The translations under genes and the position numbers were made by a program. Shown here one piece after another: positions 7,858 through 15,782 of a DNA stretch of 64,000 bases; the first letter of the stretch is position 1; the number at the start of each line of letters is the position of its first letter. The stretch spans positions 62,001 through 126,000 of the forward strand of contig JAUIAP010000006.1 in assembly GCA_030425205.1 (NCBI GenBank), written 5' to 3'. Under the pieces are notes generated by a model. It ran no database searches and was not told the DNA's origin. It worked only from the letters and a program-made list of their open reading frames with translations. This stretch comes from Anaerolineae bacterium. GTDB lineage: Bacteria > Chloroflexota > Anaerolineae > Promineifilales > Promineifilaceae.

Positions 7858-9669
7858 ATGTTCAGGACATTCGCCGTGTTGCTCCTGCTCATCTTGATCA
7901 CTGTAGGGTGTAAACTCGAAACCACTCCAACCCCATTTGCCGCTGCTGAATCACCGTCAGTGGTAACGGTGGCTTCAACCAACGTGGTTTCGACAGAGAC
8001 AACTGTTCCAACAACATCCCCACCTACAGATGAGCCACCCACCATCGCACCGATACCTACAAATACACCAGTGCCGACAACTGTACCAACCGTGATTCCC
8101 ACTGAACCGGTGGCGGCGGTGGATTTGGCAATTTCGGCCGAAAATGTCACCCTATATCCCGTCCCACAGCTTTATACGGGCGATTCGGCGACCTTTCAAA
8201 TCGCGGCGCAAGTTCCGGACAACCTCAATCCATACGAAATTCCCGTCCAAATTTTGGTAGATGGGGTAGTCATCGTGAATGAACCGCTTGGCGGCTGGCG
8301 TAACCTCAATGGCGACACGATGGGATTATTTCAATGGGTGTGGGATGTTGGAGAAGTCGTTGGCGATCACACAATTCAAGTGATCCTCGATCCAAATGAT
8401 GTAATTACGGAAGGTGATAGCGATCCTGACAATAATATTGCGACTCTTGACGTTTCGATTTTATCGGCGTCGATGCTACCACAAGTGGCGCAAAATCAGG
8501 TTTGGGAGACCTATGTCACAGCATATTCCAAAATCCACGTTGTGACGGGGACGGCCGCACACCGCGATAAAGATGCGCTGATCGAGATGGTCGATGCAGC
8601 AGTGTTGGAAGCGGCAAACGCGATAAATGTCCCGCCTGCAATCGACCGCAAAGTCGAGATATTCTTTGTTGACCGTGTCATTGGTCAAGGGGGCTACGCG
8701 GGTGGCGCAATGGTCATCTCCTATCTAGATCGCAACTACGCAGGTGGCGGTCTCTACGAGGTGCTCGTTCACGAGAGTATTCACGTCTTAGATGCGAATC
8801 TTGAGCCAAGAGATCGTTTTACCTTTTTAGCAGAAGGGTTGGCGGTCTATGGGACTGGGGGACATTACAAAATCGAAAATCTCGACCAACGTGTCGCGGG
8901 ATTGCTTTTCGACACCAATAATTATGTCCCGTTGGAGGCACTGATCAACGATTTTTATCCCGCGCAACATGAAATCGGCTATTTGGAGGCGGGCGCGTTT
9001 CTCAAATTTCTTGCAGATAATTATGGCAAGGAGAAACTACTCAACTTCTATAAAAACGTTACCTATCTTGCGGGCAAGTCGATTGCAGAGTCGATGAGCC
9101 ACGCGCTGGTGCGTGAATATGGCAAAACGTTAGGGCAGTTGGAAACTGAATGGCATGCCTATTTGCAGACGTTGCCACGTTCGGCCGATTCCGCTGTCGA
9201 TCTCACGCTAACAATCAACTACTATGATCTCATGCGTGACTATCAGTTACGTTATGATCCAACGGCACACTACCTCTATGCGTGGCTACCATCACCACAG
9301 GCGATGCTAGAGCGCGGTCAAACGGCAAGTGTGACACGCCATCCACAGTCGGTTGAGTCAGTTGCGTTGGAGGCGATGTTGGAATCGGCCGATCATGCGC
9401 TGAGATCGGCCGATTACACACAAACACGTGCCTTGCTCGATAGCATCACGCGCACATTAAACAACGGGCAATTCATTGACCCGCTCGCGGCCAATTATCT
9501 ACAAATATCGCGCACTGCGGCTGCGCTTGGCTATGAAGCACAAGACATCGTTATTAACAATGTGTCTGCCCAACCACAAGCGAGCATTCAGGCAACCGAC
9601 CCAGCAACGAATCAACTTATCCCACTCACGCTGATTCTTGAGAACGCAGAATGGATTGTGACGCAGTAA
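7858..9669 (+). CDS. Lipoprotein with CARDB-like domain and HExxH metallopeptidase domain
   Basis: A 603-aa exported protein. It has a short signal peptide with lipobox ITVGC (Cys18), then a Thr/Pro-rich linker to about residue 85. Residues 88-200 resemble a CARDB-type beta-sandwich (FQIAAQVPDN..., HTIQVILDPNDVITEGDSDPDNN). Residues 215-440 contain a gluzincin-type zinc peptidase core: HESIH at 305-309, with a downstream AEGLAVY (Glu326) as the likely third ligand. The rest is helical. It should be anchored outside the membrane and degrade or sense proteins there. GAGAG before the ATG gives a modest ribosome-binding site. The following FKBP lipoprotein may work with it as an extracytoplasmic quality-control pair (inference). 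Confidence 0.75.
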   Translation: MFRTFAVLLLLILITVGCKLETTPTPFAAAESPSVVTVASTNVVSTETTVPTTSPPTDEPPTIAPIPTNTPVPTTVPTVIPTEPVAAVDLAISAENVTLYPVPQLYTGDSATFQIAAQVPDNLNPYEIPVQILVDGVVIVNEPLGGWRNLNGDTMGLFQWVWDVGEVVGDHTIQVILDPNDVITEGDSDPDNNIATLDVSILSASMLPQVAQNQVWETYVTAYSKIHVVTGTAAHRDKDALIEMVDAAVLEAANAINVPPAIDRKVEIFFVDRVIGQGGYAGGAMVISYLDRNYAGGGLYEVLVHESIHVLDANLEPRDRFTFLAEGLAVYGTGGHYKIENLDQRVAGLLFDTNNYVPLEALINDFYPAQHEIGYLEAGAFLKFLADNYGKEKLLNFYKNVTYLAGKSIAESMSHALVREYGKTLGQLETEWHAYLQTLPRSADSAVDLTLTINYYDLMRDYQLRYDPTAHYLYAWLPSPQAMLERGQTASVTRHPQSVESVALEAMLESADHALRSADYTQTRALLDSITRTLNNGQFIDPLAANYLQISRTAAALGYEAQDIVINNVSAQPQASIQATDPATNQLIPLTLILENAEWIVTQ

Positions 9670-9793
9670 GAGCCACATTAGCTGTTAAAAAGCATGTCGC
9701 GTGATCACTGTTAAAACGCCTATACTCACATTTTTACGAAACTACTGGCGCATAGGTATTACTCGCTATGCGCTTCTCACTTAGGAGAATATT

Positions 9794-11158
9794 TTGAAAA
9801 AATTGACCTTGTTATTGCTTTTATTGCTCGTCACCCTGCTGGCGTGCGGCCCCGCTCCAGCCGAGAACGGTGGCAACGAGTCTCCCGTGACTGAGGGTGA
9901 TGCAACGACTTCGGAAGAAACAACGGATACTGTCGCGCCCACCTTTGAAGATGGCGACGCCGAATCTGTTATCGCGACATTTAGCGATGAGTTGCTAGCA
10001 CAACTGCCCGACCTTTCAAATGCAACCGCTCGCACGACGGCCGAAGGACTAACAATTCTTACCTATCAAACTGGGGATGGCACATTCGCAAATACAGGCG
10101 ATACCGTGCAAGCACATTACTCAGGCTATACTGAGGACGGCAATCAATTCGACAGCAGTCGTGACCGTGGTGCAACCTTTGATTTCCCATTGGGACAAGG
10201 CCAAGTCATTCCCGGATGGGACATCGGTTTTGGCCTGTTGCAGCCCGGTGAGCGCGCTGTGCTCGTTATTCCGTCCGACCTTGGATATGGTGAGCAGGGC
10301 GCAGGGGCAGACATTCCACCAAATGCCACCTTGTACTTTGATGTCGAACTAGTCGATGTTGTCAGACCACGCCAACCAATCGAAGTATCAGATGACGACT
10401 ATCAAGAGATTCGAGAAGGATTGCGGTATGCCGTGATGCAGGAAGGCAGTGGCGATGCGGTCGCTGATGGACAAATTGCACTTATCGACTTTGCTCTTTG
10501 GGATGCAGCCACATTTGAACTGTATGGTGATTCTGCTCAATCGGGCCAACCGCTTGGCTTTGAGCTTGGTGGCGACTTAATGTTTGCTGCGTTACAAGAT
10601 TCGGTGCGTGGCATGCAGGTCGGTGAGCAACGCCAAATTTTCATGGCAAGCACAGAACTGACAGAAGCGGGTTTGCCACCGGGAACAGATGTGATCTTTG
10701 AGGTTGAGCTAGTTGAAATCGGTGAAGCAGGGCCATCTGAGCCATCAGTCGTTGATTCTGACAACTTTGAAGAAATCGATTCAGGCATTGAGGTTTCCGA
10801 AGTGAACGCCGACGGTGAAACGATTACTCAAACGGCAAAAATCCTCTATCAAGACATTGTCGTCGGTGATGGCAAGGTATTGGAAGAGGGAGACACTGTC
10901 ACGATTCACTATACCGCTTTCCTCGAAGGGGACGGCTCGAAATTTGACAGTTCGTATGATCGCGGAACGCCTTTAGAATTCCCTGTTGGATTCGCACAGA
11001 TTCCCGGCTTCAACGAAGCATTGCCCGGTGCTACCGTTGGCACGACCCGTCAGATTATTGTACCAGCATCTGTTATTGGAGATATAGGATTGGGCGAACC
11101 ACAGGCGATTATCTTTGAGGTCACCATTCTTGATGCACTGGTTGCAGTACAACAATAG
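9794..11158 (+). CDS. Lipoprotein with three FKBP-type peptidyl-prolyl isomerase-like domains
   Basis: An exported 454-aa foldase. It starts at a TTG codon (AGGAGA 5 bp upstream), followed by KKLTLLLLLLLVTLLAC (lipobox Cys18). Domain 1 (about residues 70-195) is canonical FKBP: AHYSGYTEDGNQFDSS, FPLGQGQVIPGWDIGFGLL, IPSDLGYGEQGAG, and FDVELVDV. Domain 2 (about 200-320) keeps the fold framework (VRGMQVGEQRQIFM, VIFEVELVEI) but has lost the proline-binding residues. Domain 3 (about 345-452) is again near-canonical (VTIHYTAFLEGDGSKFDSSYDRG) but its IPGFN loop and missing Gly-Tyr-Gly motif suggest weak activity. A small hairpin (GCGCATAG/CTATGCGC) lies just upstream at 9749-9774. Confidence 0.9.
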   Translation: MKKLTLLLLLLLVTLLACGPAPAENGGNESPVTEGDATTSEETTDTVAPTFEDGDAESVIATFSDELLAQLPDLSNATARTTAEGLTILTYQTGDGTFANTGDTVQAHYSGYTEDGNQFDSSRDRGATFDFPLGQGQVIPGWDIGFGLLQPGERAVLVIPSDLGYGEQGAGADIPPNATLYFDVELVDVVRPRQPIEVSDDDYQEIREGLRYAVMQEGSGDAVADGQIALIDFALWDAATFELYGDSAQSGQPLGFELGGDLMFAALQDSVRGMQVGEQRQIFMASTELTEAGLPPGTDVIFEVELVEIGEAGPSEPSVVDSDNFEEIDSGIEVSEVNADGETITQTAKILYQDIVVGDGKVLEEGDTVTIHYTAFLEGDGSKFDSSYDRGTPLEFPVGFAQIPGFNEALPGATVGTTRQIIVPASVIGDIGLGEPQAIIFEVTILDALVAVQQ

Positions 11159-11174
11159 ATCACATATCAAAAAA

Positions 11175-11270
11175 CGGGAATGTATGGGAGTCGAACCCAC
11201 CGTCGCCCGCTCTGCGCGGCCGACCATCAGTGTTGAAGACTGAGGCATCCACCGGGACACAAACATTCCC
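11175..11270 (-). tRNA. selC: Selenocysteine tRNA, anticodon UCA
   Basis: The minus strand folds into a tRNA-Sec of 96 nt including the discriminator G. The acceptor stem is 8 bp (GGGAATGT with ACATTCCC), the D-arm is long, the anticodon loop is CTTCAAC with anticodon TCA, the variable arm is long (about 20 nt, around GGCCGCGCAGAGCGGGCGAC), and the T arm is GTGGG-TTCGACT-CCCAT. These are the marks of SelC rather than an ordinary 7-bp-acceptor tRNA. CCA is not encoded. SelA, SelB and SelD genes are not in the window, and no selenoprotein was recognised here. Confidence 0.93.
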
Positions 11271-11290
11271 ACCCACAACTATAGCGTAAA

Positions 11291-11330
11291 CAAAAAGAGT
11301 TGCCAGAAACGGCAACTCTTTTGTTTTGGG
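11291..11330 (-). terminator. Terminator after rnhB
   Basis: AAAAGAGTTGCC (11293-11304) pairs with GGCAACTCTTTT (11311-11322) around a 6-nt loop, with T-rich flanks on both strands. It lies between rnhB and selC. Confidence 0.85.
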
Positions 11331-11385
11331 GCATGACTATTTTTGATGCTATTTGGAAGATACTACCTAAAAATCACGTTCCTAG

Positions 11386-12027
11386 TCACAACAATTTTTG
11401 ACGTACAGGGGCAAAGGTATGGCGATGAAGCGCAATAGGGCCGTGTGTTTGGATGGCGGCGAGGTGCTGTGCGGTAGCATACCCTTTATGGCGGCCGAAC
11501 CCATACTGGGGATACAGTGGGTCAAGCGCGATCATGTAGCGATCCCTGGTTACTTTAGCCAATATTGACGCAGCTGCAATACTTAAACTATGACTGTCGC
11601 CACGAATAACTGACTGTTGTGCGATCGGCACATCTTTTAAGCGAATTCGACCGTCGATCAACAAGAACTCAACTCGCTGCTCGATATGGCGCAACGCTTC
11701 CATCATGGCATGTTTAGTTGCGGCAATAATCCCCTCTTTATCAACGCGGATTGCCGATGCACTCCCTATGCCATACGCGAGTGCATTTTCCACAATGATG
11801 TCATAATAAAGTGCACGTTTCTTAGCAGAGAGTTGCTTGCTATCATTGATGGGTGCCAATCGCTCGAGCCGATCAATATCACTTAGTGGCAAGATGACCG
11901 CCGCCGCCGCGACAGGACCAGCCAATGCGCCCCTCCCTGCCTCATCCAGCCCCGCGATAAGGGTAATTGCCTGTTCCTCTACAATGGTGCGTTCGATTGA
12001 TAGATCTGCCTGATGTTTGTGGGCCAT
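11386..12027 (-). CDS. rnhB: Ribonuclease HII
   Basis: RNase HII cuts the RNA strand of RNA-DNA hybrids and starts removal of single ribonucleotides from DNA. The sequence has the family start IAGLDEAGRGALAGPVAAAAV (catalytic Asp and Glu), the NDSKQLSAKKRALYY segment, LIDGRI with the third Asp, and the RGDSHSLSIAAASILAKVTRDR signature. The C-terminal Gly-x-His-Lys-Gly-Tyr motif is GRHKGYAT. Length (213 aa) is normal. It has its own terminator. Confidence 0.97.
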   Translation of the reverse strand: MAHKHQADLSIERTIVEEQAITLIAGLDEAGRGALAGPVAAAAVILPLSDIDRLERLAPINDSKQLSAKKRALYYDIIVENALAYGIGSASAIRVDKEGIIAATKHAMMEALRHIEQRVEFLLIDGRIRLKDVPIAQQSVIRGDSHSLSIAAASILAKVTRDRYMIALDPLYPQYGFGRHKGYATAQHLAAIQTHGPIALHRHTFAPVRQKLL

Positions 12028-12067
12028 ATGCTACAAATAATACCACAATTGTCTGATAGGCAGGAAA

Positions 12068-12104
12068 CGCAAAAGGCAGATGCCTTTAAAGCATCTGCCT
12101 CGCT
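12068..12104 (-). terminator. Terminator of the 43-aa peptide gene
   Basis: AGGCAGATGC (12074-12083) pairs with GCATCTGCCT (12091-12100), loop of 7 nt. On the minus strand it is followed by TTTTGCGTTT. It lies 33 bp after the stop codon of the small peptide gene. Confidence 0.8.
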
Positions 12105-12136
12105 GTTTTTAGAATTTACGTGCGCGAATTACCTAA

Positions 12137-12268
12137 CTAGTTATCGTTGCCAAAGAGGTTAATTGGGCTTGGCTCATTGCCTACGACTGGAGGCGTACCT
12201 GCGCGGACGCTGATGTTGCCTTCATGGATAACTTGTGGTGTTTCGTAAACTTTCGTTTGTAGGTTCAT
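12137..12268 (-). CDS. Small peptide, 43 aa, with lasso-type RiPP leader motif
   Basis: A short gene easily missed by ORF callers. The peptide starts MNLQTKVYETPQVIHEG and ends PSPINLFGNDN. The leader matches the Tyr-x-x-Pro-x-(Leu/Val)-x-x-x-Gly pattern (YETPQVIHEG) used by lasso-peptide precursors to dock onto their PqqD-like recognition element. Coding is supported by a strong Shine-Dalgarno site (AGGAGAG, 4 bp before the ATG) and by a terminator directly after the stop. No lasso cyclase, leader peptidase or transporter gene is nearby, so maturation enzymes would have to be elsewhere. The tail is not a textbook lasso core: an acidic residue at core position 7-9 is uncertain. It might be a modified peptide or a short regulatory protein sharing the leader motif. 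Confidence 0.6.
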   Translation of the reverse strand: MNLQTKVYETPQVIHEGNISVRAGTPPVVGNEPSPINLFGNDN

Positions 12269-12414
12269 GTGACTCTCCTATGAGATTTTTGGCTGGCTGT
12301 ACTTGCCTGATTACTAAAATTAAAAGTACTTGTAACGGTTTTATAACTTTTCATTCGTATTATGGACGAAATTCATTAAACTGTCAACTGATCCTAGCAT
12401 ATCTGATTGTACAT

Positions 12415-12470
12415 AAAAGTGGCTACCCCTTCATGTTCACGCTATTTATGCGTTAAGGTAGCCACTCTCG
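12415..12470 (-). terminator. Terminator after nrdJ
   Basis: AGTGGCTACC (12418-12427) pairs with GGTAGCCACT (12457-12466). The 29-nt loop can itself pair (CGCATAAATAGCG on the minus strand), and TTTTATG follows on the minus strand, 17 bp past the nrdJ stop. Confidence 0.65.
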
Positions 12471-12482
12471 TAACTTTCAGTG

Positions 12483-14777
12483 TTAGAAATCGCAGTTACC
12501 CGCCATGCATGCCAGCTCTTGGGCAGCCGTGGTCAGATCCTTTTCTTCATATCGATAGACCTTTGAGAAGTCGATGTTGGGAAATGAATCGGCCAACTTC
12601 GTGTATTCTGCCTCGGTAATATCGACATACGGCATTTGGTCATACTGCGCATCAAATGCAGGCAGAAAAGCCATGCCACCAATATGATCCTGATTTTGCC
12701 AAATCCAACGAATCAGATCAATGACTTCATTCGGCCGATAAGTTATCGTCACACTCGGATTGTGTTCTGTATACTGCTGCTTATTTTGCAACCAGTAGTT
12801 GCACTGCTCAATCGCCGTGCGATCATTGCGTGTGACAGCCCCTTTTGGCGACTTGATTGGGAAGTGAATCACCCATGTATCAGCATCCTCAACTGTTTGA
12901 CCATTTTCAGGATCCATCGGAACACCAATATCTTTCATGACCTTGAGCAAAGGCGAATGTGCTGAAACACGCACGTTACGGATGTATTGGGGCGACCAGC
13001 GTGCATGAATACCTGAAGCCGAGTTCACCAAAGTTGAAGAGTTGCCAGACGGCTTGACGGCCGTGACGGAAACTGACTGGTTGATACCTAGTTCCGCTGC
13101 GTATTGCTTATTGACGGCGACCGCATGTGCTTTTAACTGCGCTTGAATTTGGGGGTCTTGCGCCGCTGCACTGTCAAGCTGTCCATTTAGGTCAACACCC
13201 AACAGACGCTCTTCTTGGCAATTCTCGCGCCACTGAGGACGCAAGCCGGGAAAATGAAGTGCCATCGATTGAATGGTGCCAAGAATTGTTGCTAACTCAA
13301 CCTTCTCCATTAGAGACTCTAGTGTGTCATCTTCGCGGCAAATTGCGCTCGTTAGATTGCAGAATTGATTCGGCCGCAAAATAATCTCGCCACATGGGTT
13401 GGTTCCGAAATCGCGTGCTTCACGTCGCTCGGGACGTGTGCGAACTGCTGCCTCACGGTTAAAAATACCCGGCTCGCCACGCCCTGATTTGACCATTGAC
13501 AAAACGAAGTCCGCAATTTCTGCTTGACTGTAGCTTTCAGTCCATACGGCACTATTGTTAGCGTTCCAGCGATGTTCGTTGCCAATTAGGTTGTTGCCAC
13601 TCTTGCAATGCAACATCTCTTGATCATCTACGTCAAAGAGCGCGATCATTGCGGTGCGACGCACACCGCCCGAGACGGCCGCGCTGCCGATTGCACACAT
13701 GATGTCGTGCGCGTCGATGGGACGTAGGAAGCTACCTTGACGGGCGAGGATAATCTGGCGACCATAATCTAACATCTTGCGCAGTGGCTCGGGGCCAGAA
13801 GCGCGTCCCCCTTTGGTGCGCAGCGGCATTCCAGCAGCGCGAACCTCTGAATAATCAAAGCGTACATCTTCACCGTTAAACCACGTTGTCAGGCCGTCAC
13901 GAACCGCTTCCGCCCACCCTTCTGAAGAGTCATCCACAACATGGGTACGAATTTCGCCCGGCTGTTGTCGCTTGATGCGCGGGAAATTTTCAACATAACG
14001 ACTCTCAACAGAGTAGCCAACGCCGCATCCACACATGGAGATAATCAATGCTTCAACAAAGCTGTCAATGCTATCAACTGTCATGTAAGAACAGTTGTAG
14101 ATGGTGATATTGTTACGACGGGCGGCAGGGCCAGCCATCGCCAATAGACGCATCGACGGCATCACCTTCATAGTAAGAATGCCATCGCGCAGACGATTGT
14201 AAATCTCGTCATCAAGTTTGCCGTGTGAGAGCTCCCGTAGATATGCAACCGCACGATTAACCGTTTCGACCCATGTCTCACGGCGACCCTTCTGGTAATT
14301 AAAACGCGAATATTTATCGTAAAATTGGAATTTTTGCAGTTGTGTTGGAAAGTATGGATCTGATTCGGCAAAGGCTGCACGCACTTCTTCTGGCACTGGC
14401 CGTGCCTCACGTAACTTTGCGTGTTCAAAACGATAGAGGATATAGCTTTTTGCGGCTTCGTACTCGCCTGCGGCCTGCAATACCATCTCGACAATGTCCT
14501 GAACCTGCTCAACGGTAGGTTGTGTATATTTGGCGGCAACGACATTCACTACTTGGTTGGTGATTTCGTGTGGAGATTGACGTGGCGGCACAATGAGGCT
14601 GGCAAAGCAGCGTGCAATCGCATTCTCGATGCGTTGTGCATCAAATTCTGCGACACGCCCGTCTCGTTTCAAAATAGCGGTTGGTAATATCAAATTACTA
14701 TGCGCTGCGGTCAACTGTTCTGTATCTGTTGGGTGGCGTTTGCCGTTAAGTTCAACACCTGCGGATGTTTCTGTCAT
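12483..14777 (-). CDS. nrdJ: Adenosylcobalamin-dependent ribonucleotide reductase (class II)
   Basis: Reduces ribonucleotides to deoxyribonucleotides with a B12-generated thiyl radical, independent of oxygen. The N-terminal 20-110 region is an ATP-cone allosteric domain (PTAILKRDGRVAEFDAQRIENAI). The catalytic barrel shows the redox cysteine in NCSYMTVDS, the FGTNPCGEIILRPNQFCNLT segment with the radical cysteine and Glu, and ITYRPNEVIDLIRWI. The C-terminal CMAGNCDF holds the cysteine pair that re-reduces the active site. The frame is open to 14861, but the ATG at 14777 is preceded by GCAGGAGC, so I choose it (764 aa). It lies downstream of nrdR. No AdoCbl riboswitch was recognised. Confidence 0.93.
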   Translation of the reverse strand: MTETSAGVELNGKRHPTDTEQLTAAHSNLILPTAILKRDGRVAEFDAQRIENAIARCFASLIVPPRQSPHEITNQVVNVVAAKYTQPTVEQVQDIVEMVLQAAGEYEAAKSYILYRFEHAKLREARPVPEEVRAAFAESDPYFPTQLQKFQFYDKYSRFNYQKGRRETWVETVNRAVAYLRELSHGKLDDEIYNRLRDGILTMKVMPSMRLLAMAGPAARRNNITIYNCSYMTVDSIDSFVEALIISMCGCGVGYSVESRYVENFPRIKRQQPGEIRTHVVDDSSEGWAEAVRDGLTTWFNGEDVRFDYSEVRAAGMPLRTKGGRASGPEPLRKMLDYGRQIILARQGSFLRPIDAHDIMCAIGSAAVSGGVRRTAMIALFDVDDQEMLHCKSGNNLIGNEHRWNANNSAVWTESYSQAEIADFVLSMVKSGRGEPGIFNREAAVRTRPERREARDFGTNPCGEIILRPNQFCNLTSAICREDDTLESLMEKVELATILGTIQSMALHFPGLRPQWRENCQEERLLGVDLNGQLDSAAAQDPQIQAQLKAHAVAVNKQYAAELGINQSVSVTAVKPSGNSSTLVNSASGIHARWSPQYIRNVRVSAHSPLLKVMKDIGVPMDPENGQTVEDADTWVIHFPIKSPKGAVTRNDRTAIEQCNYWLQNKQQYTEHNPSVTITYRPNEVIDLIRWIWQNQDHIGGMAFLPAFDAQYDQMPYVDITEAEYTKLADSFPNIDFSKVYRYEEKDLTTAAQELACMAGNCDF

Positions 14778-14831
14778 GAGTGATGCTCCTGCGCGGCACG
14801 TTTTGTTGTATCGAGCCGCATGAAAATATAC

Positions 14832-14861
14832 GTGCAAAAGGGTTGGCGTGACCTTTTGCAC
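14832..14861 (-). terminator. Hairpin between nrdR and nrdJ
   Basis: GTGCAAAAGG (14832-14841) pairs perfectly with CCTTTTGCAC (14852-14861) around a 10-nt loop, 18 bp past the nrdR stop. The following minus-strand tract (GTATATTTTC) is only partly T-rich, so this may be a weak terminator or an attenuator in front of nrdJ. Confidence 0.45.
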
Positions 14862-14878
14862 AACGGTAAAAAAGTTTG

Positions 14879-15328
14879 CTATTCAGGGAATAGTCGGTTG
14901 ATTTCGCGCTTGATGGCCGAGAGGTCGTTGAGTTGCAGATAGACGATGGCGTATCGGATGTAGGCGACTTCGTCGATTTCACGCAGCTTGTGGATTACGC
15001 GATCCCCCACAAGACGGCTGTCTATTTCAGCTTTATTGATCTGTTGCAGTTCTGATTCCACTTCGCCAACGAGGTGATCGATCTGTTCGGCCGAAATCGG
15101 CCGTTTTGTACAAGCCAAGCGTACCCCTTGCAACAGCTTCTCGCGTGAAAATTCTTCGCGTGTCCCATCTCGCTTCACCAACAAGGGTGTTGCTAAAATC
15201 GCTCGTTCATACGTTGAAAAACGACGGTCACAAGCGACACAAACACGGCGACGGCGAATCCCACCACGTGTGTCATGGCTGGTGTCGATGACGCGCGTTC
15301 GTTCGTGTTGACAGTAAGGACATCTCAT
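14879..15328 (-). CDS. nrdR: Transcriptional repressor NrdR
   Basis: NrdR represses ribonucleotide reductase genes and senses ATP/dATP. The protein starts MRCPYCQHERTRVIDT with a zinc ribbon (CPYC ... CVACDRRF), then the family signature RRRRVCVACDRRFSTYER, followed by an ATP-cone (LLVKRDGTREEFSREKLLQGV). The in-frame ATG at 15352 would add eight residues; 15328 gives the invariant N-terminus. Its position just before nrdJ on the same strand fits its role, although I found no convincing pair of NrdR boxes. Confidence 0.96.
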   Translation of the reverse strand: MRCPYCQHERTRVIDTSHDTRGGIRRRRVCVACDRRFSTYERAILATPLLVKRDGTREEFSREKLLQGVRLACTKRPISAEQIDHLVGEVESELQQINKAEIDSRLVGDRVIHKLREIDEVAYIRYAIVYLQLNDLSAIKREINRLFPE

Positions 15329-15782
15329 TCGTTTACCTATGCGAAATACCACATATCTGGGTCAAATTTACTCTTGGCTCCCATATATAGGCATCAAGGG
15401 ATTGAGATATTATCACTCTAATTCGCTAGTTGCAAGAGCAATTACACATTTGGGGAAAGCTCTCAGCATGAATATCACGTGAACGAATAGACGGCGTACT
15501 CGTTAGCCACACGCTTTCCAAGGCGGCGGCGTTGCGGTTTTTTCACGTTAGGGAACAGTTATTGGCACAGTTGTCGTTTGACAGTAGGCAATATCGCAAT
15601 AAAATTTCAACTGTAATTTACTTTACAATAAAGTACTACAACGCTTCATTAATCGTACAGAAAGTCTAGACAAAAAAATACAAATATCATTGCACATGAC
15701 GCATCGTTGCGTCTATTCATTTTGTCACCTGCGGCGGTACTCGTTTTCGCCCAGAGCGATGAGGTTTATGCTATAGAGGGAT
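15329..15782. other. Intergenic region between divergent nrdR and M48 protease genes
   Basis: About 450 bp, A/T-rich around 15590-15720. I see no ORF with a credible start signal, no tRNA and no strong hairpin. It probably holds the two divergent promoters. Confidence 0.5.

Noticed and set aside
14778..14880. Adenosylcobalamin riboswitch before nrdJ
   Set aside because: The region is too short and lacks the B12-box; only a simple hairpin is present.
15346..15392. Possible pair of NrdR boxes (CCACATATCTGG and CCCATATATAGG) upstream of nrdR, about 30 bp apart
   Set aside because: The spacing is right but neither box fits the 16-bp NrdR consensus beyond the A/T centre, so I did not annotate them.
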